Shown here in pieces: positions 22,575 through 33,240 of a stretch of 64,000 nucleotides of DNA. Below the pieces are notes generated by a model, which was not told where the DNA came from, made no database searches, and saw only the letters and a program-made list of their open reading frames with translations. A program made the translations under genes and the position numbers. Source of the stretch: Amborella trichopoda (taxonomy: Eukaryota > Streptophyta > Magnoliopsida > Amborellales > Amborellaceae); contig NW_006499776.1 in assembly GCF_000471905.2 (NCBI RefSeq), positions 379,166 to 443,165 on the forward strand, read 5' to 3'. Every line of letters begins with the position of its first letter. The stretch's first letter is position 1.

Positions 22575-23799
22575 AATTGGGTCCAAACATGGGCGGACGC
22601 CTAAAAACAATCTGAAATTAAAGATAATTACAATTTAACTGAATTGAAAGAAATTATAAAAATGGATGCAAAAAGACTAGTTTGGCCCTGCCTAATAATG
22701 TGTGGAATTCCATAACAGTCCCTGCTGCTACAGGAGAACTTGCGTGATCTTCCATGACTGATCCGGGGTTGTTCGGATGCCCATTTGATCAAAAGATGTT
22801 GTTTTCTTGTGGGGCTTGGCATTGCAATCGACTTGATACCAACTTTCGAGCCATGAATTATGTTTTAAAGCCATGATCATGAAACTTGAAATTTGCTTGA
22901 ATCTTGAAAACTTTGGATCAAGTGTGTGTTCGTTTCTTAATGTTTTTCTTCAGTTTCCTTGATGAATCATATTGAGCATGCCGTCTTGATCACGTGGCAA
23001 CAAACACCACTTGATTTCATGTTCGGATGAAGATTTTGTCGTCTTGAGTTTTTTGCTAAAATGTTGAAATTCGACGGCCGAAATTTGTAGCAGCTTTGAC
23101 GCCTCTGTGTGTGAAACTGTTCATCATACCCGAGGTTCGGATCAGGGATAACCACAGACCTCACACACATAATGGAATTGGTTTTGTGCTTATCGGGTAT
23201 GCGATCGCCTTGATTTGGCCGCTCGAGTGGGGCATGTTGCCGTTGAATTTTCTACAATTTTCTTTATGGATCAGCAACTTCTCTCTAATTTTTCTCCCTG
23301 CTCGGGCATCATCACGGGGCGTACCACATATCGAAACGCTCGTTTTGATGAGATGAACATGCTCACAAAATTTCAGAGCGTTCTGACTTGGAACGGGTGA
23401 GATATAGGCCCCATTGTCACTGCTCATTATTGTAAAAACAACTACCTTTAATGGTGATTTGGTGCAGGGTGACCACACGAGTATAGTGTGTGGCATACCC
23501 CTTTTGGTATTTTACCCATAACTTTCTCCTAGAGTGCCCGATTAAGCTGAATCTTGACACATAGGGGTGTTTAAATGTGCAAGATTTAATGTTGGTGGTC
23601 TCGCCACTATTTAACGCACCAAAAATATAGTTCTAGTTACGGGGTCCATTTCAGGGTATTAGAGGCCGATTTTACCAAAATTGTTTATTTGTGTTCACTG
23701 CCTTAGACGTGTCTGATCGTGATTAAACTTGGCAGGTGGCCTTTTGGAGTGTTGATGAAGATCTTGACCAATTCTAGGGCTATTCTAAGACTGTTGAAA

Positions 23800-24705
23800 N
23801 NNNNNNNNNNNNNNNNNNNNNNNNNNNNNNNNNNNNNNNNNNNNNNNNNNNNNNNNNNNNNNNNNNNNNNNNNNNNNNNNNNNNNNNNNNNNNNNNNNNN
23901 NNNNNNNNNNNNNNNNNNNNNNNNNNNNNNNNNNNNNNNNNNNNNNNNNNNNNNNNNNNNNNNNNNNNNNNNNNNNNNNNNNNNNNNNNNNNNNNNNNNN
24001 NNNNNNNNNNNNNNNNNNNNNNNNNNNNNNNNNNNNNNNNNNNNNNNNNNNNNNNNNNNNNNNNNNNNNNNNNNNNNNNNNNNNNNNNNNNNNNNNNNNN
24101 NNNNNNNNNNNNNNNNNNNNNNNNNNNNNNNNNNNNNNNNNNNNNNNNNNNNNNNNNNNNNNNNNNNNNNNNNNNNNNNNNNNNNNNNNNNNNNNNNNNN
24201 NNNNNNNNNNNNNNNNNNNNNNNNNNNNNNNNNNNNNNNNNNNNNNNNNNNNNNNNNNNNNNNNNNNNNNNNNNNNNNNNNNNNNNNNNNNNNNNNNNNN
24301 NNNNNNNNNNNNNNNNNNNNNNNNNNNNNNNNNNNNNNNNNNNNNNNNNNNNNNNNNNNNNNNNNNNNNNNNNNNNNNNNNNNNNNNNNNNNNNNNNNNN
24401 NNNNNNNNNNNNNNNNNNNNNNNNNNNNNNNNNNNNNNNNNNNNNNNNNNNNNNNNNNNNNNNNNNNNNNNNNNNNNNNNNNNNNNNNNNNNNNNNNNNN
24501 NNNNNNNNNNNNNNNNNNNNNNNNNNNNNNNNNNNNNNNNNNNNNNNNNNNNNNNNNNNNNNNNNNNNNNNNNNNNNNNNNNNNNNNNNNNNNNNNNNNN
24601 NNNNNNNNNNNNNNNNNNNNNNNNNNNNNNNNNNNNNNNNNNNNNNNNNNNNNNNNNNNNNNNNNNNNNNNNNNNNNNNNNNNNNNNNNNNNNNNNNNNN
24701 NNNNN
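23800..24705. other. Assembly gap, 906 Ns
   Basis: Run of N inside Y copy 2. The flanks (GACTGTTGAAA on the left, CTGAAAAATGC on the right) are separated by only about 56-66 bp in Y copies 1, 3 and 4. Long open frames crossing the gap are artefacts. Confidence 0.99.
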
Positions 24706-24990
24706 CTGAAAAATGCATTCAAACACATTGCCCCACCAAATGTTGCTCTTTGAGAGAAGCGAAAAGGACAATATTAAAAAAATTTCCTTCGACGTTTTTA
24801 CTTTTTTCTTCTTAGCCACAAGACCACGTGAACAACGAGGAGATTCACACAATGGTGTAATTAGGATGCTCAGACGTAGGGATGCATTGTTCATCGGTCC
24901 GTCAGTGGAGACTTTAGGGGGAGAAGAGACTTTTTTTAGAGATCTTATTGAAGTCCTCACCCTTTTGTGGGCGGTCTATAATTCTGAAGC

Positions 24991-25750
24991 TGAGGATTTT
25001 GTACGGATCTCATCAGTCAGAATCAGGCCCGTCAGGCAATTGAGTGCCATGTCGAAGGGCATTGTTCCCATTTGGCATGGGTTTCTTTATCTTAGATAGA
25101 CAACAAAAGAGCCTTTGGTCAGCTCTCGTCTGAGTAATGCACCAGTTGTTCCTTGGCAGATAGAGTACGTCAATTTATCAAGATAATCAGCTTTGGGTAT
25201 AACCACCCCTACCCACTGTTTTGCAGCTACAAGAATCATTTGATTGCAGCTCCAAAGTCATGGTTGACTTAGCCTTCTTAGGGCATATTTGGTTCATCAG
25301 AGTGACTTTCTTGTTTGTTTATTGTTCTAAAGAGCCTTTTGTTGGCACACGTCAGCGTCGTGCACCATTTGTTCCTTGGCGGGTAAGGTACCTCAGTTTA
25401 TTGGGTTGACCAGCTTTAGGTACAACCACCCCACCCACTGCTTTGCAGCTATGACAATCATCTGATTGCTGCTCCAAAGTCAGGGTTGACTTGGCCTTCT
25501 CAAGGCACCTCCGGCATCAAGGAGTGTGTTTCATCGCCTCCTGAGAATGATACTCTTTTTCATTAGACTTGTCTTTCCATCTTGGCAAGTATTTTATCTT
25601 TTAAGTCCTTTTTGCAACTGGACTCAGGATGTCGGAATCTTTTCCTTAGAGCTCGTATTTTTTTTTTTAGTGAGGGCCGAAGCCACCTATTGAGGCAAGC
25701 GTTGCATCAACATGTTTATTGATTGAATCGTCCTTTATGAATTTTCACTT
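24991..25750 (-). repeat. Pre-LTR module with two-copy duplication
   Basis: Reverse counterpart of 1,241-1,900. Two copies of the GGTACCT...GGTACAACCACCCC-ACCCACTG segment lie at about 25,130-25,260 and 25,340-25,480. Same module at 34,544-35,379. Confidence 0.65.
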
Positions 25751-26429
25751 GAACTTGGGGAGTGGCACCGTAGAGACGGTTTTCACTAACTTCATTTTAT
25801 TTGGGGCTCTTTTACCCATGACCTTATGGCCACATTCACCCTTACTCTTCCATTTTTACTCATGATGCCCTTTCAAGTTTTCAACATGCCTGGGTTTTAT
25901 TCACGGAACTCTTTTACTCATGGTTTCGTGACCATGCTAATCCATCATTTTTACTCATGGTGTTCCCCTATTAAGGAATACATCATGCCCGTTATTTCAT
26001 TTTTTTTGTGAAGGCATGTTTAAGGTCATGCCTCGAGACCTGTGCAAAGCCTTTTAACGTCATGCGGCCAGAACGTGCACTATAATTTAAGGTCATACAG
26101 CTGCACCACAATGGAGATGGATAGCACTTGGTATAAGCCACAAAGTGAGTATGATAGTAGTTTTAACTCACTTTTGGGGAGATGGCATGCAACTACCTAT
26201 GAAACCTGGATGAGGTATGAAAGGTGGGTGAAAAATGGTGATCCACTAGCTTGCGACGAGTATAGGCGGTAGGATAGTTTGTCGTTTTGTGAGCACGGGT
26301 GAGACTCATCGAGGAATGATGAAGTGAATGGACTCACTGGGTAGGTAGTGCACACGCATGGGTCGGAGACGTGCAAGAAGATGTACGTAAAAAGGTGTGT
26401 GCGCGTACGTGGGGGCACGTTTATGGACA
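25751..26429 (-). repeat. X-module distal part (B copy)
   Basis: Reverse counterpart of 371-1,180, with CCATTTTTACTCATGATGCC and CTCTTTTACTCATGGTTTCG words at 25,850-25,940 and the CACACACC segment near 26,395. No gene. Confidence 0.7.
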
Positions 26430-27540
26430 TACCTCGGGGACCTGTGCCAAGTAGTTTATCGGCATGTGGCCAAGACGTGCACTATGGTTTAGGGTCATAT
26501 AGCTTGGACCGTGGTTATACAGTTTAAAGTCATGCAACTAGGACCATGTGGTTTAAGGTCGTGCAACTAGACCTCCACTACAGTTTACAGTCGTATGGTT
26601 TGAATCATGGTGCTGAGCCTTTTAACGTCATGCTGCTAGGATGTGTACAATAGTCTTAAGGTCAGACAGCTAGACCATAACTATGCAATTTTAAAGTCAT
26701 GCAGCCAGGACCATGCGGTTTAAGGTCGTGCAACTAGACCTCCACTACAGTTTAAGTCATATAGTTTGGACCATGTACTTTAAGGCTGTGCATCTAGACC
26801 AGAGCTATGGTGTTTTAAAGTCATGCAGCTAGGACCATGCAGTTTAAGGTCGTGCAACTAGACCTCCGCTATAGATTAAGGTCATATAGTTCGAACCATG
26901 CACTTTAGGATCGTTCATCTAGACCATAGCTATGAAGTTTAAAACTCATGCAGCTAGGACCATGTAGTTTAAGGTCATGGAAACTTGACCTCCGCTACTA
27001 TTTAAGGTCATATAGTTTGGACCATGCAGTTTAAGGTTGTGCATCAAGACCATAGCTATGAAGTTTTAAAGTCATACAGCTAGGACCATGTAGTTTCAAA
27101 TCGTGGTAACTAGACCTCCTCTACAGTTTAAAGTCATATAGTTAGGACCATGCAGTTTAGGGTCGTGCATCTAGACCATAGCTATGCAATTTTAAAGTCA
27201 TGCAGCTAGGACCTTGCAGTTTAAGGTCGTGCAACTAGACCTCCGCTATAGTTTAAGGTCATATAGTTTGGACCATGCAATCTAGGGTCGTGCATCTTGA
27301 CCATAGCTATGCGGTTTAAAAGTCATGGAGCTAAGACCATGCAATTTAAGGTCGTGTAACTAGACCTCCGCTACAGTTTAAGGTCATATAGTTTGGACCA
27401 TGCAGTCTAGGGTCGTGCATTCCGACCATAGCTATGCAATTTTAAAGTCATGGTGCTAGGACCTTGCAGTTTAAGGTCCTGCAACTAGACCTCCGCTACA
27501 GTTTAGGGTCGTGCATCTAGACCATTGTGTGGGTCGCCAT
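26430..27540 (-). repeat. Higher-order tandem array, 125-bp units of four monomers (B copy)
   Basis: On the plus strand the phrase TTTAAA-GTCATGCAGCTAGGAC recurs at about 26,813, 26,937, 27,063, 27,190, 27,314 and 27,440, giving a period of 124-127 bp. Each unit holds four diverged monomers of about 29, 32, 29 and 35 bp: GTCATGCAGC, GTCGTGCAACTAGACC, GTCATATAGTTTGG and GTCGTGCATCTAGACC types. The first ~250 bp is less regular. Confidence 0.88.
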
Positions 27541-27940
27541 GTAGGTGGAGCTCCATAGGGAATAGGTTTGTGGATGGCACTCTGACTCCCTAAGGATAAA
27601 ACGGTTAAGGCAATTCACAAGCAGAGGACTCAAATGGAGATGGTGGCCCAACGAGGGATGGAAAATGGAAGAGAACTTCATTGCGGATTAGGAGACAAAT
27701 GGGGGTCTTTTATATCCTTGAGGACAAAATAAATAAGCGTGAGGCACCATTGGGGGTTGCAGTAGCAAAAATGATCATAACTCCACTAGGGATAATATGC
27801 TATAATACGAGAATGGCTCTCATACTGAGGATGAGAAGTCATGACTTGATTTTGATCGACCTAGGTTCAATAGGTCAGAGTCAAGGTGAAACCTCACTAC
27901 GGATAACGATTGGACAAACACGGCATTGGCCTAGGCTGCT
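27541..27940 (-). repeat. X-module 'CCCAGTGGGGTT' segment (B copy)
   Basis: Reverse counterpart of 12,121-12,604 with loose ACTAGGGATAA / ACTACGGATAA words. No gene; the frame at 27,681-28,052 is not conserved in the C copy. Confidence 0.6.
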
Positions 27941-28330
27941 TAAAATACAGTCGGCATCAGGTGCAACAACCATTATTTATTGTGAGTGCTCAGCCAGCGA
28001 TGAGTCTTTTAAAATTCAACCGGCGTTGAAAATGGCCAACACTGCTTCTTAACGACTCAGTCGGCGCTGAGGATGACCCCTGCAATCGCATGAACTCAGC
28101 CGGCGCTAAGTTGCCAAGCACACAATCGGCGCTAGGGTTTTTGAAACGCAAGCGGTGTTGAATGTCTGAACACACAGCCAGCACTAGGTTTACTAAGATA
28201 CCGACTGGCACTGGGGCTTCCAGCACAAAAGTCGATGCTGAATTCACAATCAAAACGGGCAGCGTTAAAGTCTCTGAATACATAGTCAGCACTGGGTGTG
28301 GGTTTGTTTTGGGCTTCAGCCCGTGCCCGA
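27941..28330. repeat. CAGTCGGCGCTAGG half-motif array (B copy, first block)
   Basis: Roughly eight spaced copies of an ACAGCCGGCGCTRRG-like word about every 40-50 bp (27,951, 28,053, 28,096, 28,124, 28,150 and others). This is the left arm and loop of the Y hairpin module without the pairing right arm. Confidence 0.75.
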
Positions 28331-29160
28331 CCCGGTCCTAACCCACTATCGTTTGATCTCTTAGACGTGGCTGGGATTCCCAATTTGCGAGGGGAATTTT
28401 GGGGAGAGCATTGGCTACATAAGGGGGTAAAACCCCATTTTCCTCACTTTTCACAAAAGATAAAAACTTAAACAAAATTTTTTTAACAGTGAGCAGAGCT
28501 TGTGATGGAAACTTTGGCAAGCAACCAAGGTTTCCGGTAAGGTTTTTACAGGGAAGGTTTTGGCAAGCAGAAGTCTGTCAGGGATTGGTGAAGTTTGCAG
28601 GAGGAGAGTGAGCAAAAGGAGTAAACAAGGAGCTTTTTTCCTGGGAATCAGTGGAAAAAGGGGAGCTCACTAGGGAATCAATGAACTCCAACTAAGATTT
28701 AGGAAAGTGAAAAGAGCTACCTAGGATTTTTCAATGGTTTTCAGCAATTTCTTAGTGAGTGCAAGGGGTTTTGCCTGAGAAACAGTGAATCCTGGCTATG
28801 GTTTTACGGGTTGGAGAGGTGGGAAGTGCAACAGTGGGCACTTCTATGTGTTTTGGTGTTTTTTCAGGGGCTTTGGTGATTTCCTGGTGTCTTTGGTGGC
28901 CTAGAAGAGGTTTCCTGACAAGGATTTGGTGACTTTCCGGCTGTAAAGAAGAAATTTCTACTAGAAACTGAAGGGTCAGGGAACAGAACAATCACTGAAG
29001 GTGGACCGTCGTGGGGAAGGCGAACGGTTGGGCTTTGAAATCGTACAATCGTTGGGGAGGCGAAGAGATTTAGGCCTTGAAAACGAGGTTTCTCAGGAGG
29101 TGAAGAGACGAAGAAAACAAGAAGACGTAGGGAGTGAACAACCGCGGTGAAGCACACGGC
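28331..29160 (+). promoter_or_regulatory. Antisense TATA-like box and leader-like segment in X (B copy)
   Basis: On the plus strand, antisense to pol, TACATAAGG (28,416-28,424) is followed by GGGTAAAACCCC and a G-rich, transcript-leader-like segment without long ORFs. The C copy (37,805) and D copy (59,819) have a TATA-like box at the same place. I infer a promoter for an antisense transcript; no expression evidence is available from sequence. Confidence 0.5.
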
Positions 29161-29352
29161 CGATGCTGACTTTTGACAGGCAGCTGACGTTAACAGAAGC
29201 ACAATCGGTGCTGACACAGCTGACGCTAACGGTTAGAAGCATAACCGATGCTGACACGATCGACGCTAATCCTCAAGAAAGGCAGTCGGTGCTAGGAGTT
29301 TGGAGCACAGCTGACACTAGTCTTTTGAGGAAACAGCTGGCGTTGGCTTCAG
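29161..29352. repeat. CAGTCGGTGCTGA half-motif array (B copy, second block)
   Basis: Alternating words ACAGCTGACGCTAA and CAATCGGTGCTGA / CAGTCGGTGCTAGG about every 25-45 bp. Counterpart at 38,481-38,615. Same motif family as 27,941-28,330. Confidence 0.7.
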
Positions 29353-29362
29353 ACGGTGCTCA

Positions 29363-29596
29363 TCAGCGCATGTGACACGTGATGACACGCACAGTGCCGC
29401 TCGCATGTGGCAGTAAGTTACATGAGGGAATTGTTGCGCTTGGCGATGGCATTGACATGGGTAAGCAAAGGGTGGTGACCAGTGGTAAGGCCCGGCTTGT
29501 GATGCCTGTTGGAAGCCAAGTGCTCCAGCACAATAGTGAAGTTCGTGTTGTTCTGTGGAAGGGTATCCACTGTGAATAGGGTATGCTCTCCATCAT
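29363..29596 (-). other. Conserved short open frame in X (B copy)
   Basis: A 77-codon frame starting MMESIPYSQWIPF is mirrored at 38,619-38,864 (MMESIPYSQWMPF) with roughly three quarters of aligned residues identical over the first ~47. In the D copy (60,932-61,003) the same start is followed by a stop after 23 codons. It matches no family I recognise. It may be a real small sense-strand ORF or a conserved RNA/DNA segment that happens to be open. Confidence 0.3.
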
Positions 29597-30052
29597 AGGA
29601 CAATTCCTTACCAGAGAAGCCTACCTTGTATGTTTGATGTACACGTCGAATGAATTATGCCTTGTATGTTTGATATGGACGTCAGATGATATCTAGCTTA
29701 TAGTTCAGATGAGATCTAGCTTGTATGTTTGATGTACATGTCAAATGAATTGAAACTGACTCAAAAATGGTTGGCTGCTTATTTTAGCCTGTAACCGTTC
29801 TCTCTGGTGGTACTCGTCAGATGAATTAAAGCTATAACTTCTTTCAGTGGTTTCTGTTCTTCTTCATGAGGAAGGCCTTTCTTTTGGCTTGTAACCGTCC
29901 TCTTATCCTCAGATGCAAAAGCAACATTACAGGTTTTGGTTTGTAACCGTCCTCTTATCCTCAAATGCAAGAGACTTGTAACCTCCCTAATAAGAGGCTT
30001 TTTAGGTTGTAACCTCCCTAATACCAGGGCATGACTCTCCCATCTTCCGTTA
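29597..30052. repeat. X proximal short repeats next to integrase B
   Basis: Two short repeat families. One is CTTGTATGTTTGAT-TACACGTC (29,620-29,740). The other is GCTTGTAACCGTCCTC-TATCCTCAGATGCAAGAG (29,888-29,975). Both recur next to integrase in C (38,890-39,245) and D (61,030-61,170). Their constant position against the integrase end shows X is part of the element. Confidence 0.75.
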
Positions 30053-30892
30053 CTACTTGATGAATAGCGACTTGCAATGAAGGGATTTGAATTTCAAGTG
30101 ATAAAACTGCTTCACCGACGTAGACCAGAGGCTAAGGAGTGGAATCGGTAGCATTTCGCGTAGTAGTACGATAAGCTCATAGTGCTTCAGGAAGCTTCTC
30201 ATGCCAGTTCTTTTTTCGTCTTTGATACCAATTTTCGTAAAACGTTGCACAGAGTCTTATTGAAAGCCTCAGCTAATCCATTCACCCGAGGGTGGTAAAT
30301 AGTTGAATACCTCCATCCGAAACCAAACTGGTTGACTAGGCGATCAATATGATGACTTCAAAATTGAGGGCCATTGTCCGAGATAATCCGGTCAGGAACC
30401 CCAAACTGGGATCTCAAACGAAGTCAGCCACTGTTGTCCCAGGAACTTGCTTGATTGGGACCGCTTCAACCCACTTAGAGAAGTAATCTGTTGTGGCTAG
30501 AATGAAGACATGACCCATTTCCAGAGAAGGGTCTATAGGCCCTACAATGTCCATACCCCATTGTGAGAAGGGCCATGACTCCACTGTAGGGTGTAAGGGT
30601 TCTGGAGGTCGGTGAACAAGGCTTGAATGTATTTGGCACATCTGGCACTTTTTAGCTTAGTTTAGGGAATCAGCAATCATGGTTGGCAAGTAATACCCCA
30701 ATCTGCATATCCGTTCATAGAGCTTAGGACCAGACCGGTGTAGTCCACAAATGCCTGAGTGTACTTCTTCCAACACCTTATTTGCTTCTTACACATCCAC
30801 ACATCGATGAAGAATACCATCAAATGACCGTCTGAAAAGAGCTTCTCCTTCAAGAAGGGTATACTTGGTAGACGTTTGACATATGCTGTTGG
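30053..30892 (-). pseudogene. Integrase fragment B
   Basis: Tat-type integrase of the C/D subfamily. CQIHSSLVHRPPEPLHP, WGMDIVGPIDPS, ATTDYFSKWVEAVP (first Asp), ISDNGPQF (second Asp) and NGLAEA (Glu) are all present, so unlike A and C the catalytic triad is intact. However, about seven codons before the FGVPD block are lost with a frameshift near 30,415-30,420. The C-terminal domain after AIHQ is missing, and the N-terminus is cut by LTR Z at about 30,893. Confidence 0.85.
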
Positions 30893-31705
30893 ATGAAATA
30901 ATACCAAACCGGGCCGGATGGCTTTGGATTCCCGAGCCTTTGGGGCCTCGCCTGTATCAGAACCGGTCCTCTTTACCTCTTTGATTCGGATGTTCAGCAA
31001 TAGATCTCTAGTGTCAAGGGTTATATCTAGGGTTGTTGTGTGCTAATTCTAGTTTTAATCTAGGATTTTTGTACCTTAGGTCTAGGTTTTCTCAGTCTTG
31101 GGGGTTAGGACTTCAGGAGGCTAGGGTTTCTATCTTCTCTAGGGTTTTCAATCTAGAGAATTTTCTAAAGTTGTCGTCTTTCTCGACGTCAGAAGGAGAA
31201 CTTCCTTAGTTTTCTTAGGGGTTTTTGATCTCCAGAGGTTGAATATGAATTCTGAGGTTTTTCTAATTTTTTGGGTTTTTGGGGATTTTTTCTAAATTTT
31301 TAGGAATTTTCTAAGGTTTTTCATATTTTTGGTATTTTTGGGTAATTTTCCTAATTTCAAGAATTTCTAAGGGTTTTTTTATTTTTTTTCTCTTTTTCTC
31401 TCTCCTTTTAGGTTAGGGAGAGGGGTTATTTATAAGATTCAATTAGTGATTTTTCGGGCCCGTTACAGCCTGGCCTGCAGTCGACAATTGGGTCTCACAG
31501 GGACTAAATTGTCATTTGTTATAACATTTTATCCATAGGTCCGATTCAAGCGATTTTTGGACAGTTGGAAAGCTTTTGGGCTCTACTTCAAATTGGGATA
31601 GATTTGGGTATTTTTGGGGTAGTTAAATTGGGTGTACTAGGATAATGTGGTTCTAAAGGTTTAGAAAACCATAGACTTTGTAAAATTTAAAACGAGGTGT
31701 CTATA
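30893..31705 (-). mobile_element. Partial LTR Z (minus strand)
   Basis: Begins at 31,705 with TATAGACACCTCG (mutated TGTAGACACC end) and runs to about 30,893. Matches to 48,465-49,585 include the start, AACCATAGA-TTTTAAATTT region, and the GACCGGTTCTGATAC / GGCTCGGGA block. TATA box TATAAATA at 31,434-31,427. It is broken inside the LTR and fused to integrase B. Confidence 0.75.
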
Positions 31706-32789
31706 ATGGTATCGTCGTGCGCAGAAGGGAGAGCTATCACCCTCTCACAGTTAAGGGCAAGACTATCGATGGCTGCCCACTGAGATGGTATCGCCGTGTG
31801 AAGAAGGTAGAACTATCGTCGCCTCACGAGTAAGGGGGTATCGCCGTCTCAGAACTAAGGAGCTATTGCCGTCTGCTGAAGAAATACACTTGATGTTGCC
31901 TGTGATCCAGCTACTCGCACATGCCACATGTATAAACCCCACGTCCCTAGGAATTCGGGAACGCCGCTTGACACTCGTGGCGTGGCCTGTCATTGTGCGT
32001 GCATATAGCGAACATGGCCTGTCACTGTGCGTGCGAAAGGCGGTCTCTCACCGACGCTTCCTCTTCTCTTCAGGAACTCACTCTTGTTTGCCGAAAAACC
32101 CTTACCCCCCTTCTACTTGTTGTCGGAGTTAGCGAAAAACCACCAAAATTCCTACGGAGGCTCTCTCGCGACCATGCATATTTTCCCTTCTCCCTTCTCC
32201 GTGATTCTGTAGGTCACCACAACCCACCGAAACTTCACTACGTTCCCGATGATTCCACTCTTGCTCTTCCTTTTCCCCCCCTGATAATCAGAAGGCCGTC
32301 CAAGTCACTGAAGCCTCTCCGCAACCTACCACCCACCTCAAGGCTATTGAAGAAGCCCTGAAACTCCGATAGGAACACACTGCAACCCCTGTTGTTCCAC
32401 TGAAAAATCTTGGAGCAGCCCCGTGAAGCTCCCTACTACCTGCTCATAAGGCCTCTAGCACTGACCGAAAACGCTCGCAAACACGTTGTGAATACCCACA
32501 ACCTGCTCAAGTTCACCGGGGATCTTTTGAAGGCGTGTGTACTAAGGATCTTGGCTTGGGAAGCTTTTGCCGAAAATTCTTGGTGGAAGCCCTAGCTCTC
32601 TCTCTCTCTCTCTAAAAACACCGTCCACTATTTTGCCTTTCGGTAACATAGTAAAAGAGGGTTTTCCCCCATTTATACTCAATGGTGCCACAAACTGCCC
32701 ATCACAATTTTGAAATGATGCTCCAATCCCCAGCTTTTGACGGCAATAAGACCAGGCCTGAGAGGGTCAAGCCCGAGACCTGAAAAGGT
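31706..32789 (+). repeat. X-module proximal part, plus-oriented copy 3
   Basis: 31,706-31,880 holds a ~55-65 bp tandem of GGTATCGCCGTGTGAAGAAGG-like words broken by substitutions. 31,900-32,640 reads as the reverse of the leader-like segment of the D copy, ending in a (CT)n run at 32,595-32,615. An antisense TATA-like box AGTATAAA lies on minus at 32,679-32,672. No conserved ORF. Confidence 0.55.
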
Positions 32790-33240
32790 TATTGCGATGG
32801 GCCTTCGCCAGAGGCAATCGCTATGTGCTACGTAAGATGTTATCGTCGTGCGCCTTCGCTAGAGGCAATCACCATGTGCTGCGTAAGATACTACAGCCAC
32901 GCGCCTTCTTCAAAGGCCATCATCATGTGCTGCTTAAGATGCTATCACCACGCGCCTTCGTCAAAGACCATTGCCATGTGCTGCTTAAGATACTATCACT
33001 GCGCACCTTCATCAAAGGCCATCGCCGTGCGCTTCATCGAGGGTTGTCCCCGTGCGATGCGTAAGATGTTATTGCCACTCGCTTTGGTCAAAGGCCATCG
33101 TCGTGCGCTTCATCAAGGGCTATCACCACGCGCCCATTAGGAGTTAACGCCGCGTGCCTCACCAAGTGTCTAACACTGCGCACCCCTCATCAAGAGCATA
33201 ACACTGTGAGCGCCATCTAGAATTTGTCATTGTGCAGCAC
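32790..33240 (+). repeat. ~51-bp double-unit array
   Basis: GCCTTCG recurs at about 32,801, 32,852, 32,903, 32,954 and 33,005, a 51-bp period. Each unit holds two ~25-bp half units, like the monomers at 11,200-11,460. Cys/His/Arg-rich frames here (32,792-33,140) follow the repeat and are not genes. Confidence 0.85.

Larger units (their letters stand above)
20936..24990 (-). mobile_element. LTR-like block Y, copy 2 (minus strand)
   Basis: Reverse-oriented homologue of 2,060-5,199. In sense order: U3-like region with the N gap, TATA at 22,574-22,566, CAATAAAG at 22,517-22,510, purine/pyrimidine tract, hairpin array, then a 3' part that shares the CACCTAACC end with copy 1 before gag A begins. 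It also directly follows an X module that itself follows integrase B. So this one block could be 5' LTR of A and 3' LTR of B. Confidence 0.65.

Noticed and set aside
22825..22850. Primer-binding site for initiator tRNA-Met (TTGGTATCAA on minus) ending an LTR here
   Set aside because: The word is present in several Y copies but lies upstream of the TATA box, so it cannot follow the LTR end; it was kept as part of U3.
23703..24960. Four open frames of 312-391 codons
   Set aside because: They are almost entirely Ns of the assembly gap.
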